Assembly (NCBI GenBank): GCA_019429275.1
Contig: JAHYJC010000017.1
Span: forward strand, 16,529 to 80,528
Source: Lentimicrobium sp.
GTDB taxonomy: Bacteria; Bacteroidota; Bacteroidia; Bacteroidales; Lentimicrobiaceae
DNA: 64,000 nt
Direction: 5' to 3'
The translations under genes and the position numbers were made by a program. This document shows, one piece after another, positions 54,816 through 63,938 of the stretch (position 1 is its first letter; each line of letters begins with the position of its first letter). Under the pieces are notes generated by a model, which ran no database searches, was not told the origin of the DNA, and saw nothing but the letters and a program-made list of their open reading frames with translations.

Positions 54816-56438
54816 ATGCGTAAATCTTTTTTGATTTTTATGCCTGTAATTTCAGGCCTCCTCCTATCCCTGGCCTGGCCGGCCAACGGGTTCCCTTTGT
54901 TATTGTTTGTCGCCTTTGTGCCATTGCTGTTGATTGAGGAGCAGTTCATTCTTAACCGCACCAAGAACCACTCTTTTGGTATTTTTTTCAGGGTAATTCC
55001 TGCTTTTGTAATCTGGAATACGCTCACTACCTGGTGGATATATAATTCAACCCTCTTTGGTGTTGTGATGGCCGTGCTTATCAATTCTGTATTTATGTCA
55101 CTTACCTTCTGGCTTTTCCATTACATGCGCCGGAACATAAAAAATCCCGACCGGGGTTACCTTGGATTGATCTTCGCATGGATCTCTTTCGAATTTCTTC
55201 ATCATCACTGGGATCTGAACTGGCCCTGGCTTAGCCTGGGAAATGGGTTCTCGGCATGGCCCTGGTGGATACAATGGTACGAGTTTACCGGAATCTTCGG
55301 TGGCTCGTTGTGGATTATGATCGTCAATATTATGATCTTTAAATTGATCAGCCAAAGATTGTCAGGAAATACCAAAAGTTTACATATCAAAGCTCTTTTG
55401 CCAGTTGCCGCAGTTATGTTGATTCCTGCAGGTGTTTCCCTGGTTATGTACTACACCTTTAGCGAAAATCAAGCTCCGGTTAATGTTGTAGTGGTTCAGC
55501 CAAACATTGATCCCTACGATGAGCAATACGAAATTCCTGCCGATCTGGTAATTGAACATGCCACCAAACTGGCCATGACCAAAGCCGACAGCCTGACCGA
55601 TTTTATTGTTTTTCCCGAGTCAATGGTGCAGCCAAACTGGTCGTCGGGCATGATGATATGGGAAAATGACCTTGACGATCATCCCACCATCAATATGTTT
55701 CGCAGGGGATTGCTCACCACATTTCCAAACGTAGGAATTGTAACCGGCTATTCAACTTATCGTTCCTACGGGCCGGACGAGGTTGTTCCGTCCACGGCAA
55801 GGCAATTCAAATATGAAGAAGGATATTATGATGCCTACAATACGGCTTTCCTTTTCCGCAATTCTCCTGATCTTCAGAGAACCCATAAATCAAAATTAAC
55901 ACCCGGTGTTGAACTTATGCCATTCCCCTGGCTATTGAAACCTCTTGGCGATTTTGCCATTGATCTCGGAGGCACTGTTGGCCAGCTTGGTACCGATGCT
56001 GAGCGCATCCCTTATACCATCAACGACACGCTGAAAATTGCCCCGATAATATGTTATGAATCGGTTTATGGTGAATTTGTGGCCGGTTTTGTGCGCAACG
56101 GCGCCAACATGATATTTGTTATTACCAACGACGGCTGGTGGGGAAATACACCCGGACACCGGCAGCACATGCAGTTTTCGTCGGTACGCGCTATCGAAAC
56201 CCGTCGTAGCATAGCCCGATCGGCAAATACCGGAATTTCATGCTTTATAAACCAGCGCGGCGATGTAATGCAACCTACGCCATACTGGAAAACCGCCGTA
56301 ATCAGTCAAACCATCAATGCCAATGATAAAATTACCTTTTATGTGAAATACGGCGATTATATTGCCCGTGGATCAGTTCTGGGCCTGGTCTTGTTGCTGC
56401 TGATTTCAATCAGTCAGCGGTTACAAAGAAAACGGTGA
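54816..56438 (+). CDS. lnt: Apolipoprotein N-acyltransferase
   Basis: 540 residues. Six or so N-terminal TM segments (1-215), a periplasmic nitrilase-like domain (~220-500) and a final TM. The catalytic triad is visible: Glu in VFPESMV, Lys in HKSKLTPGVE and Cys in IICYESVYG. Transfers the third acyl chain to lipoproteins at the inner membrane, and so matures lipoproteins such as GldD and the two metallopeptidases. Stands between two butyryl-CoA gene groups with no evident link to them. Confidence 0.95.
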   Translation: MRKSFLIFMPVISGLLLSLAWPANGFPLLLFVAFVPLLLIEEQFILNRTKNHSFGIFFRVIPAFVIWNTLTTWWIYNSTLFGVVMAVLINSVFMSLTFWLFHYMRRNIKNPDRGYLGLIFAWISFEFLHHHWDLNWPWLSLGNGFSAWPWWIQWYEFTGIFGGSLWIMIVNIMIFKLISQRLSGNTKSLHIKALLPVAAVMLIPAGVSLVMYYTFSENQAPVNVVVVQPNIDPYDEQYEIPADLVIEHATKLAMTKADSLTDFIVFPESMVQPNWSSGMMIWENDLDDHPTINMFRRGLLTTFPNVGIVTGYSTYRSYGPDEVVPSTARQFKYEEGYYDAYNTAFLFRNSPDLQRTHKSKLTPGVELMPFPWLLKPLGDFAIDLGGTVGQLGTDAERIPYTINDTLKIAPIICYESVYGEFVAGFVRNGANMIFVITNDGWWGNTPGHRQHMQFSSVRAIETRRSIARSANTGISCFINQRGDVMQPTPYWKTAVISQTINANDKITFYVKYGDYIARGSVLGLVLLLLISISQRLQRKR

Positions 56439-56738
56439 TTTGATGCGGTAATTTTGACTTCCGGTTTAATAAATATGAGGCATCCGGTTTGAGTTGATTT
56501 GTGTAATCTTCGCAATTCAATTATAAAAAAAGTGCCTTTAATACATTTATAAATCTGAATGTGTTATTTTAGCAGCTGAATCTGTTAGTAGATCTTTTAA
56601 AAATCTGAAGACATTCTACGATTATTGTAATATATAACCTTGATGATAAAACCCTGTATATTTGAATACATGCATTGGTTTTGTTGTTTACCGGTCAATT
56701 CCGTTCATTTTTTTCTTCATTTATAAAAATTAATTATT
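56439..56738. other. Intergenic region upstream of the acyl-CoA dehydrogenase
   Basis: 300 bp, AT-rich. TATATTTG at 56657-56664 is an exact -7 element and probably starts the acd-etfBA transcript, with a leader of ~70 nt. No riboswitch-like structure or gene seen. Confidence 0.5.
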
Positions 56739-57884
56739 ATGAATTTCGAGTTTACCGAAGAGCAATTGATGATTCAACAGGCTGCACGCGATTATGCGCA
56801 ACGCGATCTGATTGAAGATGTAATTGAACGCGACACAAACTCCATTTATCCTGCCAAACATGTAAAAGCCTTGTCGGAACTGGGCTTTATGGGGATGCTG
56901 GTTGATCCGAAATACGACGGCGGTGGAATGGACACCATTTCGTATGTTCTGGCTATGGAAGAGATTTCAAAAGTTGATTCATCGGTAAGTGTAATCATGT
57001 CGGTGAACAACTCCCTGGTTTGTTACGGAATTGAGAATTTTGGGACTGAGGAACAAAAAGAGAAATTCCTGAAACCTCTGGCCCGTGGCGAAAAAATAGG
57101 TGCTTTCCTGCTTTCAGAACCCGAAGCCGGCTCGGATGCAACTTCGCAACGCACTACTGCTGAAGATATGGGCGACCATTATCTGCTCAATGGCACTAAG
57201 AACTGGATTACAAACGGAAACACTGCTGGCACTTATCTGGTGATAGCACAAACCCATCCCGAAAAGAAACACAAAGGAATTAACGTGCTGATCGTTGATC
57301 GCCACTCACCCGGTATCACCGTTGGCCCGCACGAAGACAAAATGGGGATGCGCAGTTCCGACACTCACTCGGTGATGTTCAACAATGTGAAAGTGCCCAA
57401 AGAAAACCGTATTGGAGAGGATGGTTTTGGATTCAAATTCGCCATGAAAACCCTTGATGGCGGACGCATAGGTATTGCCGCACAGGCATTGGGAATTGCT
57501 TCAGGAGCTTTTGAAAGGGCTGTGAAGTACTCGAAAGAACGCAAGGCCTTTGGCACCGAAATTGCCAACCACCAGTCGGTTGCTTTTAAACTTGCCGATA
57601 TGGCTGTAAAAATCGAAAATGCCCGAAACTTGTGCCTTAAAGCAGCCTGGCTGAAGGACCAGGGCAAACCTTATGGTTATGCCAGTGCGATGGCAAAGTA
57701 TTATGCAGCAGAAATTGCCATGGAGGTTACCACTGAAGCCGTGCAGATTCATGGCGGTTACGGTTATGTAAAAGAGTACCATGTTGAACGACTGATGCGC
57801 GAAGCCAAACTGACCCAGATATATGAAGGCACTTCTGAAATACAGAAAATCGTGATTTCACGACAAATCCTTAATGAATTTTAG
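56739..57884 (+). CDS. bcd: Short-chain (butyryl-)CoA dehydrogenase
   Basis: 381 residues. FAD acyl-CoA dehydrogenase: FLLSEPEAGSDA and NWITNGNTA FAD-binding blocks, AQALGIASGAFE, and the catalytic Glu in QIYEGTSEIQ near the C terminus, as in short-chain enzymes. Followed by etfB and etfA, the arrangement of butyryl-CoA dehydrogenase complexes. It may reduce crotonyl-CoA, possibly with electron bifurcation through EtfAB, or run the reverse oxidation; the sequence does not decide. Confidence 0.9.
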   Translation: MNFEFTEEQLMIQQAARDYAQRDLIEDVIERDTNSIYPAKHVKALSELGFMGMLVDPKYDGGGMDTISYVLAMEEISKVDSSVSVIMSVNNSLVCYGIENFGTEEQKEKFLKPLARGEKIGAFLLSEPEAGSDATSQRTTAEDMGDHYLLNGTKNWITNGNTAGTYLVIAQTHPEKKHKGINVLIVDRHSPGITVGPHEDKMGMRSSDTHSVMFNNVKVPKENRIGEDGFGFKFAMKTLDGGRIGIAAQALGIASGAFERAVKYSKERKAFGTEIANHQSVAFKLADMAVKIENARNLCLKAAWLKDQGKPYGYASAMAKYYAAEIAMEVTTEAVQIHGGYGYVKEYHVERLMREAKLTQIYEGTSEIQKIVISRQILNEF

Positions 57885-57986
57885 ATTTCGGATTGTGGAT
57901 TTCGGATTTCGGATTGCTCTGACTTCCTCCCTCTGATCTCTGACTCCATAATTTTCAAATTGTTGAATTTTCAAATTGTTGAATAA
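57885..57986 (+). repeat. Short tandem duplications before etfB
   Basis: ATTTTCAAATTGTTGA is present twice in tandem (57951-57966 and 57967-57982), directly before the etfB ATG at 57987. Upstream, GATTTCGGATT-type units repeat between 57888 and 57915. They probably arose by slippage; possible effect on translation of etfB is untested. Confidence 0.8.
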
Positions 57987-58736
57987 ATGAACATCCTCGT
58001 TTGTATAAGCAATGTTCCCGACACCACCACCCGCATCAAATATACGACTGATCAAAAAGAGGTGGATTATTCAGGCGTTCAGTGGATCATAAATCCCTGG
58101 GACGAACTGGCACTTACCCGCGCCATTGAACTGAAAGAAGCCAACCCGGCCTTGATCCAAAAAATAACGGCCATTACCGTGGGCAAGGCCGATGCCGAAC
58201 CTACCCTGCGTAAAGCGTTAGCCTGCGGAGCCGATGATGCCATTCGTGTAGATGCTTCAGGAGTTGATTCCTTTTATACTGCATCTCAGCTGACCAATGC
58301 TATAAAAGATGAGTCGTTCGACCTTATCCTTTGCGGGATAGAATCCAGCGATTTTAACGGTGCTGCTGTTGGCGGTATGCTTGCAGAACTTCTAGACTGG
58401 CCTTCGGTTTCAGCCGTAAGTTCGGTTAATATCGAAAATGAAAGTGTTAAAGTTACCCGCGAAATTGATGGCGGCAAACAGCTCATGGAAACCGGAACCC
58501 CGTCTGTGCTCATTGTGCAGAAAGGTATTGCCCTAAACCCCCGCATACCTTCGATGCGCGGTATTATGACAGCCCGCACAAAACAATTGAAAGTTGTGCC
58601 GGCAGTTGAAGCTGCAGCCCAAAGTCATATTCTGACCTTCGCGGCTCCACCTCAGAAGTCTGCCTGCAAAATCATCGACGCTGAAAACCTTGATGAACTT
58701 GCGCGCCTGCTTCATACTGAAGCCAGGGTTATTTAA
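57987..58736 (+). CDS. etfB: Electron transfer flavoprotein beta subunit
   Basis: 249 residues. Family start NILVCISNVPDTTTRI, the AMP/FAD-binding CGIESSDFNGAAVGGMLAE and the recognition-loop-type segment GGKQLMETGTPSVLIVQKG are present. It shuttles electrons with EtfA for the acyl-CoA dehydrogenase encoded 102 bp upstream. Confidence 0.93.
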   Translation: MNILVCISNVPDTTTRIKYTTDQKEVDYSGVQWIINPWDELALTRAIELKEANPALIQKITAITVGKADAEPTLRKALACGADDAIRVDASGVDSFYTASQLTNAIKDESFDLILCGIESSDFNGAAVGGMLAELLDWPSVSAVSSVNIENESVKVTREIDGGKQLMETGTPSVLIVQKGIALNPRIPSMRGIMTARTKQLKVVPAVEAAAQSHILTFAAPPQKSACKIIDAENLDELARLLHTEARVI

Positions 58737-58756
58737 TCACCACAAAAACAGAAAAA

Positions 58757-59719
58757 ATGTCAGTACTGGTCTATATTGAAAACCGGAACGGAAAATTCAA
58801 GAAAAGCACCTATGAACTCGTTTCATATGGAAGCCGTTTGGCTGAACTCCTTGGTGTTGGCCTCAACATACTTTCCATTGGCAATGTGGCCGATGATGAG
58901 TTGAAAAGTCTTGGAAAATATGGTGCTTCCCATGTGCACCGTTTGGCGGCAGACATGAGTCTTGATGACAAATCTTTTGCATCCATTATTTCAGGGCTTG
59001 CAGCACAAACGAGTGCCAAAGTCGTGGTAATGGCACACAATTTAACCGGAAAAGCCATTGCACCAAGAGTTGCCATCCGGTTGAAAGCGGGCATGGTCAG
59101 CGCCGTAAATGGACTGCCGGTTTTGGTTTCGCCCTTTGTGGTCAACAAAAAATCATTTTCCGGGAAATCACTGGTGCAAATTGAAATATCATCTGCCATC
59201 AAAGTGATTACCCTCTCACAAAACACAGCCGGGATGGTTGAAAAACCTTCAAATGTAATTGTTGAAGATTTACCGGCAGTATCCATCTACCCGGCAACCC
59301 GCGTGCTTTCAACTGAAGTACAGAGTGGAAAAGTCCTCCTTTCTGAAGCCGATGTAGTGGTTTCGGGCGGACGCGGAATGCGGAGTCCCGAAAACTGGAA
59401 ACCACTGGAAGAACTGGCCGAAGTGCTGGGCGCTGCCACTGCATGTTCAAGGCCGGTTTCAGATGAAGGTTGGCGGCCACACCACGAACATGTGGGACAA
59501 ACAGGAAAAGTGGTTGCTCCCAACCTGTATTTTGCCCTCGGTATTTCCGGCGCCATTCAGCACCTGGCAGGCATTAGCTCCTCAAAAGTAATTGTAGCTG
59601 TAAATAAAGATCCTGAAGCTCCGATTTTTACCGCAGCAGATTATGGCGTTATCGGCGATTTGCAGGTTGTGCTGCCAAAAATGACAGAGGCTTTTAAAAA
59701 ACTGAAATCCGGCAATTAG
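58757..59719 (+). CDS. etfA: Electron transfer flavoprotein alpha subunit
   Basis: 320 residues. Rossmann-like N-terminal half and FAD-binding C-terminal half with [44 protein letters not shown], and [19 protein letters not shown]. 20 bp after etfB; last gene of the operon, closed by the terminator that follows. Confidence 0.94.
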   Translation: MSVLVYIENRNGKFKKSTYELVSYGSRLAELLGVGLNILSIGNVADDELKSLGKYGASHVHRLAADMSLDDKSFASIISGLAAQTSAKVVVMAHNLTGKAIAPRVAIRLKAGMVSAVNGLPVLVSPFVVNKKSFSGKSLVQIEISSAIKVITLSQNTAGMVEKPSNVIVEDLPAVSIYPATRVLSTEVQSGKVLLSEADVVVSGGRGMRSPENWKPLEELAEVLGAATACSRPVSDEGWRPHHEHVGQTGKVVAPNLYFALGISGAIQHLAGISSSKVIVAVNKDPEAPIFTAADYGVIGDLQVVLPKMTEAFKKLKSGN

Positions 59720-59745
59720 AAATTATCTCAATTATTCTATAATTT

Positions 59746-59783
59746 AGACATCCGAAAAGTTAAGCCTTCGGATGTTTTTTTTT
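59746..59783 (+). terminator. Terminator of acd-etfBA
   Basis: ACATCCGAA (59748-59756) pairs with TTCGGATGT (59767-59775) around a 10-nt loop and runs into nine T. Confidence 0.88.
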
Positions 59784-59864
59784 GCCTGATTGACAATACT
59801 TTTAAAAATATTTTTCTCAACTGACTCACAGAGTTAAAACACAATGCTCATAAGCTGATATTTT

Positions 59865-61262
59865 ATGAAAAAAGAAAACAACAGCCGCAGGGATTTTTTG
59901 AAACTCGCTGCACTCGGTACCGCCGCACTCGGGCTTGGAACCACTGGCAAATTATTTGCCGGAGAATCAAACCGGTATCCTTTAATAATCCCAACCGGCA
60001 ATAAATCTGTAATGGGCCTGGCCTGCGAACCGCTTCAAACGGTTCGTATAGCCGTAATTGGACTGGGAATGCGAGGTGAAGATGCCGTGAGACGGCTGCT
60101 GCAGATTGAAGGCGTAAAAATCAATGCCCTGTGCGACCTGGTGCCTGAATTTGTTAAGGAGGCCAACAATAAAATTACCAAAGCAGGACATAAGCCTGCT
60201 GCAGAATATCTGGGTGAAACCGACTGGATGAAAGTGTGTGAGCGCGATGATATTGACCTTGTTTACAATTGTACCCCCTGGTACCTCCACACCCCAATTG
60301 CAGTGCATGCCATGAAACATGGAAAACATGCAGCCCTGGAAGTGCCTGCGGCCATGACCATGGAGGAGTGCTGGCAACTGGTTGATACCGCTGAAGCTAC
60401 GCAACGCCATTGCATGATGCTCGAAAACTGTTGCTACGATTTTTTTGAACTTGCAACCCTCAATATGGCAAGGAAAGGAGTATTCGGCGACATACTACAT
60501 GCCGAAGGCGCTTACATTCACGACCTGAGAGAATTAAAATTCCTTAAACAAAAAGAGGGTGGTTATTACAATTTCTGGCGGCTCGAATACAGCAAAAAAC
60601 ACAACGGCAATCTTTATCCCACTCATGGACTGGGCCCTATTGCACAAATTATGGGCATCAATCGCGGCGATCGTTTCGACTACCTTACTTCCATGTCGAC
60701 CAAACAGGCTGGGATGAGCCTTTATGCTGCCGAAAAATTCGGCCCTGACTCTCCCGAAGCACAAGGTCAATACAAGCTTGGCGATATGAATACCACCCTC
60801 ATCCATACGGTAAACGGCCGCACCCTGATGGTTCAGCACGACACCACAAGCCCAAGGCCTTATGATCGCCTTCACCTCATCAGCGGCACCAAAGGCATGG
60901 CCCGTAAATGGCCTAAACCTGCCATCGCTCTTGAACCCAACGCACATCAGTTTTTAAAACCTGAGGAATATGATAAACTTATGATGCAGTATGAGCACCC
61001 CCTGGTAAATCAGATTGGCGAAAAAGCCAAAAAAGTAGGTGGGCATGGAGGAATGGATTTCATCATGGATTACCGCCTGATTTATTGCCTGCGAAATGGT
61101 CTGCCACTTGATCAGGATATATATGATGCGGCAGCCTGGTCGTGCATAGTGCCGCTGAGTGAGCAATCGGTCAGCAACCGCAGCACCAGTGTAGACATCC
61201 CCGACTTTACCCGTGGTGCCTGGGAAAACGCAAAACCCTGGCCGGTGGTGACGGTGGAATGA
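59865..61262 (+). CDS. Gfo/Idh/MocA oxidoreductase, GH109-type, Tat-exported
   Basis: 465 residues. Twin-arginine signal NSRRDFLKLAALG at 7-19, then the NAD-binding IGLGMRGED near residue 65. The EVPAAMTMEECWQLVD and GNLYPTHGLGPIAQIMGIN blocks and the YKLGDMNTT segment match glycoside hydrolase family 109 (NAD-dependent alpha-N-acetylgalactosaminidase type). The NAD cofactor probably binds in the cytosol before Tat export. Related Gfo/Idh/MocA proteins lacking the activity cannot be excluded. Ends 458 bp before the AT-rich R-M island. Confidence 0.85.
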   Translation: MKKENNSRRDFLKLAALGTAALGLGTTGKLFAGESNRYPLIIPTGNKSVMGLACEPLQTVRIAVIGLGMRGEDAVRRLLQIEGVKINALCDLVPEFVKEANNKITKAGHKPAAEYLGETDWMKVCERDDIDLVYNCTPWYLHTPIAVHAMKHGKHAALEVPAAMTMEECWQLVDTAEATQRHCMMLENCCYDFFELATLNMARKGVFGDILHAEGAYIHDLRELKFLKQKEGGYYNFWRLEYSKKHNGNLYPTHGLGPIAQIMGINRGDRFDYLTSMSTKQAGMSLYAAEKFGPDSPEAQGQYKLGDMNTTLIHTVNGRTLMVQHDTTSPRPYDRLHLISGTKGMARKWPKPAIALEPNAHQFLKPEEYDKLMMQYEHPLVNQIGEKAKKVGGHGGMDFIMDYRLIYCLRNGLPLDQDIYDAAAWSCIVPLSEQSVSNRSTSVDIPDFTRGAWENAKPWPVVTVE

Positions 61263-61592
61263 GAAAATCGCAGGCTATTTCGGGGATATCTGCAAATCTC
61301 ACCCGGAGATGCAAGAGCCTGATATATGAATGACCAGAACTGCTGTTTTTGAGTAAAATGGAATTTAATTCCCCCTTGATGATTTATTTTAAATTTATCT
61401 CTTAAATTTACCAATGGATAACCATGGCAGAAACTTGGGTTAGCCAGCCAAAATCGTAGGGCTTACCTTGAATTTTTCCGGGTTATAACAGAGTTACAAG
61501 CAAGCCGAAGAAAAAAACAACGACACAATGACAATAAAAATTTTGCTGCATAAAGACAAAGAAGAAAAATGAAAATTGCCGACACACTTTCA

Positions 61593-61645
61593 GGCACTTT
61601 TGGCTGCCCTAACACACAGGCGACCGCTTCGCAGCCAAAAGAGCC
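61593..61645. repeat. 15-bp imperfect inverted repeat
   Basis: GGC-A-CTTTTGGCTGC (61593-61607) pairs with GCAGCCAAAAG-A-GCC (61631-61645): 11 perfect pairs, one A/A mismatch, three more pairs, 23-nt loop. No U run follows on either strand. Role unknown. Confidence 0.75.
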
Positions 61646-61705
61646 TTCATTTTGCCTTCGCACCAAAGACAGAGTAAATATTAATGAATCCTCGATTTTT
61701 TTCAG

Positions 61706-61713
61706 TATTTTTG
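61706..61713 (+). promoter_or_regulatory. -7 promoter element of the R-M operon
   Basis: TATTTTTG, exact TAnnTTTG, 7 nt before the methyltransferase ATG. Confidence 0.5.
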
Positions 61714-61720
61714 CAAGATT

Positions 61721-62959
61721 ATGAACGATATTTTTAACACAGAATCTATTATAAATGAAGCATTTGGAAACAAGGTTGAACTTTTTCCAAGCGTTAATGA
61801 GTTATTTGAATTAGAATTAGCCCATCTAGAGTACAAAAGTTTATCAGGCGAACAACTTTTAGAAAGAACAGCTTATATAAAGGCAGTTGACAATAAATTC
61901 TCAAATCACTACTTATTATATTCAAACAATTCAGAAAAAATTCATGCTGACAGGTCATCAGCAACACAGGCATATTTTGAAGAAGGCCAATTTTCTACAG
62001 GATACGCTACCCACGGCTTATTCCCTTATCGTGGAAAATTTCATCCACAATTAATAAAAGGTTTAATAAACATTTTAAACATACAAAAAGGTGAAATGAT
62101 TCTAGACCCAATGGCTGGAAGTGGTACAACAAATGTCGAAGCAGCTTTAATGGGAATTAATTCCAAAGCAATTGATGTTAGTCCATTTTGTCAATTCATG
62201 ATTAAAACAAAATATCAAGCATTAACTATTGACTCGAAATTATTAGAACAAACAAAAATTGAAAATAAGAAATTGTTTGATTTTTTCAAGCAAGGAAATG
62301 TTTTGAATAGAATAACTAAAATTGACGATAATAATAAAATCAAAATATACAATCTTGCATTCTTGGCATTCTTAGACGCTTTGGGTTACTCAAAAAGAGT
62401 TGTAAAATCAAATCACGAACAATTATTTGATAAAGTTTTACCAAGATATATTGAAACCGTAAAATCGTTTTTATCTAATCAGTATTTTGACCAGAATAAA
62501 ATCGGCAGCCTGGATGTTATATCAGATTCGGATGCTTTGAACATTAAGCTCGACATCAATTCCGTTGATTGTGTAATAACATCTCCACCATATTCATTTG
62601 CAATTGATTACGTTGAGAATGACAAAGACCAATTAGAATTTTTAGGTTATGACACAACCGAATTAAAAAACAGACTAATTGGACTTAAAGGAAAAACCAA
62701 AACTCAAAAACTCGAAAACTATTTTGCTGACATGGATTCTTTTTGTTTGCAAGTTTCTAAGGTTTTGAAAAAAGGGAAAAACTTTGTTTTAATAATCGGC
62801 TCAAATACTAATCAGACTGGTGGAATCAGACTGGAAGAAACGGTAATTAATTCAGCAAAGAAGTATGATATGCCGTTAGTAAAAAGCATTTTAAAACCCA
62901 TCAAAGGAATGAGAAACACAATGAAAGAAGAATATATACTAATTTTTGAAAAACAATAA
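61721..62959 (+). CDS. DNA (N4-cytosine/N6-adenine) methyltransferase
   Basis: 412 residues. HGLFPYRGKFHPQL (~95-110) is the family lead-in to motif I, DPMAGSGTTNVEAAL near residue 127. Catalytic motif IV TSPPYS lies near residue 288, giving motif order I then IV with about 150 residues between, where the target recognition part probably lies. TSPPY favours N4-cytosine methylation, but N6-adenine is possible. It is the protective methylase of the restriction system encoded next. Much more A/T-rich and richer in Asn, Lys and Ile than the neighbouring genes, which suggests horizontal transfer. Confidence 0.9.
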   Translation: MNDIFNTESIINEAFGNKVELFPSVNELFELELAHLEYKSLSGEQLLERTAYIKAVDNKFSNHYLLYSNNSEKIHADRSSATQAYFEEGQFSTGYATHGLFPYRGKFHPQLIKGLINILNIQKGEMILDPMAGSGTTNVEAALMGINSKAIDVSPFCQFMIKTKYQALTIDSKLLEQTKIENKKLFDFFKQGNVLNRITKIDDNNKIKIYNLAFLAFLDALGYSKRVVKSNHEQLFDKVLPRYIETVKSFLSNQYFDQNKIGSLDVISDSDALNIKLDINSVDCVITSPPYSFAIDYVENDKDQLEFLGYDTTELKNRLIGLKGKTKTQKLENYFADMDSFCLQVSKVLKKGKNFVLIIGSNTNQTGGIRLEETVINSAKKYDMPLVKSILKPIKGMRNTMKEEYILIFEKQ

Positions 62960-62960
62960 T

Positions 62961-63938
62961 ATGGCCAAAAGCGTTGACGATAAATTTTTAACTGTAATCC
63001 AGAAAAATACATTTTATTTCTTCAACTCAAAGTTTGAAGAAAATTACGAAGGATATATCAATTCACTAAAAGAAACTCTTTTAATCGTAAAAAACAAGGT
63101 TGAAACAGAAGGTTTAAAGAAAGAAATCTTTGAATGGTTATTAACTGATAAGGAGAATGGACTAAGAGTATTATTGGCCTTAACAGGTTTTTCAAATGAA
63201 TACTTAAAGCGATTAACAACAATAATTCGGATAGTTGACGATCCTGAACTAAACAAACTCGTTTATAAAGAAAAATGGTACAATGAAACAAGTCCAGATA
63301 ATATTCAAGAATGGTCTGACAGCACAATATTAAGGCATATACAGAAAAATGAATATTTCAGGAAAGGTCTTGTTAATATTTTCTTTGAAGGAGCATCAAT
63401 ACCGTTTTTGGCGAATACAATCCCACTCTTTGAGTTAAGAAAGTTAAGCATTTCCAAGTTAAAGTTCGAAATACCTGAACTAATTGACACTCTCATTCGC
63501 TATAAGGAAAAAGGCAGTTATTCTGGAATGAAAGGAAACAATCCAGAAACTGTTGTTGTCGAAATATTAAACAGGTTGGGTATTACATTTGAAATTGGTG
63601 ATTTAAGCGAGCTTATCACTAATGCTCCTGATAACAAGCGAACAATGGATTTTATAATTCCAAACAAGAAGAACCCCATAATAATTGCGGAAAGTTCATT
63701 CCTTGCTACAACATCGTCTGGGCAAGGGGATAAATCTAAAACGGAGATTTCAATTGATACTCTAATAAAAGAACACTATCCAAAAGCAAAATTTATTGGT
63801 TTTGTTGACGGTATTGGTTGGTATGTTCGTAAGGGCGACCTGAAAAGAATGGTTATTGCCTATGAAGATGTATTTACTTTTCATACTGACGAAATGAAAA
63901 GATTTGAACAATTATTAATCGAAACATTCAAAAAATGA
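62961..63938 (+). CDS. Putative type II restriction endonuclease
   Basis: 325 residues from ATG 62961, 1 nt after the methyltransferase stop; an in-frame TTG at 62946 would overlap it. The C-terminal third looks like a PD-(D/E)xK nuclease: an Asp in TMDFIIPN, IIIAESSF (Glu) and a Lys in KSKTEIS. The end FIGFVDGIGWYVRKGDLKR resembles the closing block of DpnII/MboI-type enzymes, so a DpnII-like family is my best guess. The active-site and recognition sequence are not proven. Same AT-rich composition as its neighbours. Confidence 0.7.
   Translation: MAKSVDDKFLTVIQKNTFYFFNSKFEENYEGYINSLKETLLIVKNKVETEGLKKEIFEWLLTDKENGLRVLLALTGFSNEYLKRLTTIIRIVDDPELNKLVYKEKWYNETSPDNIQEWSDSTILRHIQKNEYFRKGLVNIFFEGASIPFLANTIPLFELRKLSISKLKFEIPELIDTLIRYKEKGSYSGMKGNNPETVVVEILNRLGITFEIGDLSELITNAPDNKRTMDFIIPNKKNPIIIAESSFLATTSSGQGDKSKTEISIDTLIKEHYPKAKFIGFVDGIGWYVRKGDLKRMVIAYEDVFTFHTDEMKRFEQLLIETFKK

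Larger units (their letters stand above)
61263..61720. other. Intergenic boundary region before the R-M island
   Basis: 458 bp with no supported gene. It contains the long inverted repeat at 61593-61645 and a -7 element for the methyltransferase. GC content falls sharply after it. No integrase, tRNA or direct repeat marking an insertion boundary was found. Confidence 0.6.

Noticed and set aside
61593..61645. Integron attC site (CCCTAAC inside the palindrome)
   Set aside because: No matching GTTRRRY core on the other side, no cassette array and no integron integrase in the window.
61569..61724. 51-codon ORF ending in an ATGA overlap with the methyltransferase
   Set aside because: It runs through the inverted repeat and the -7 promoter element, has no recognisable family and its composition looks like noncoding DNA; likely chance.
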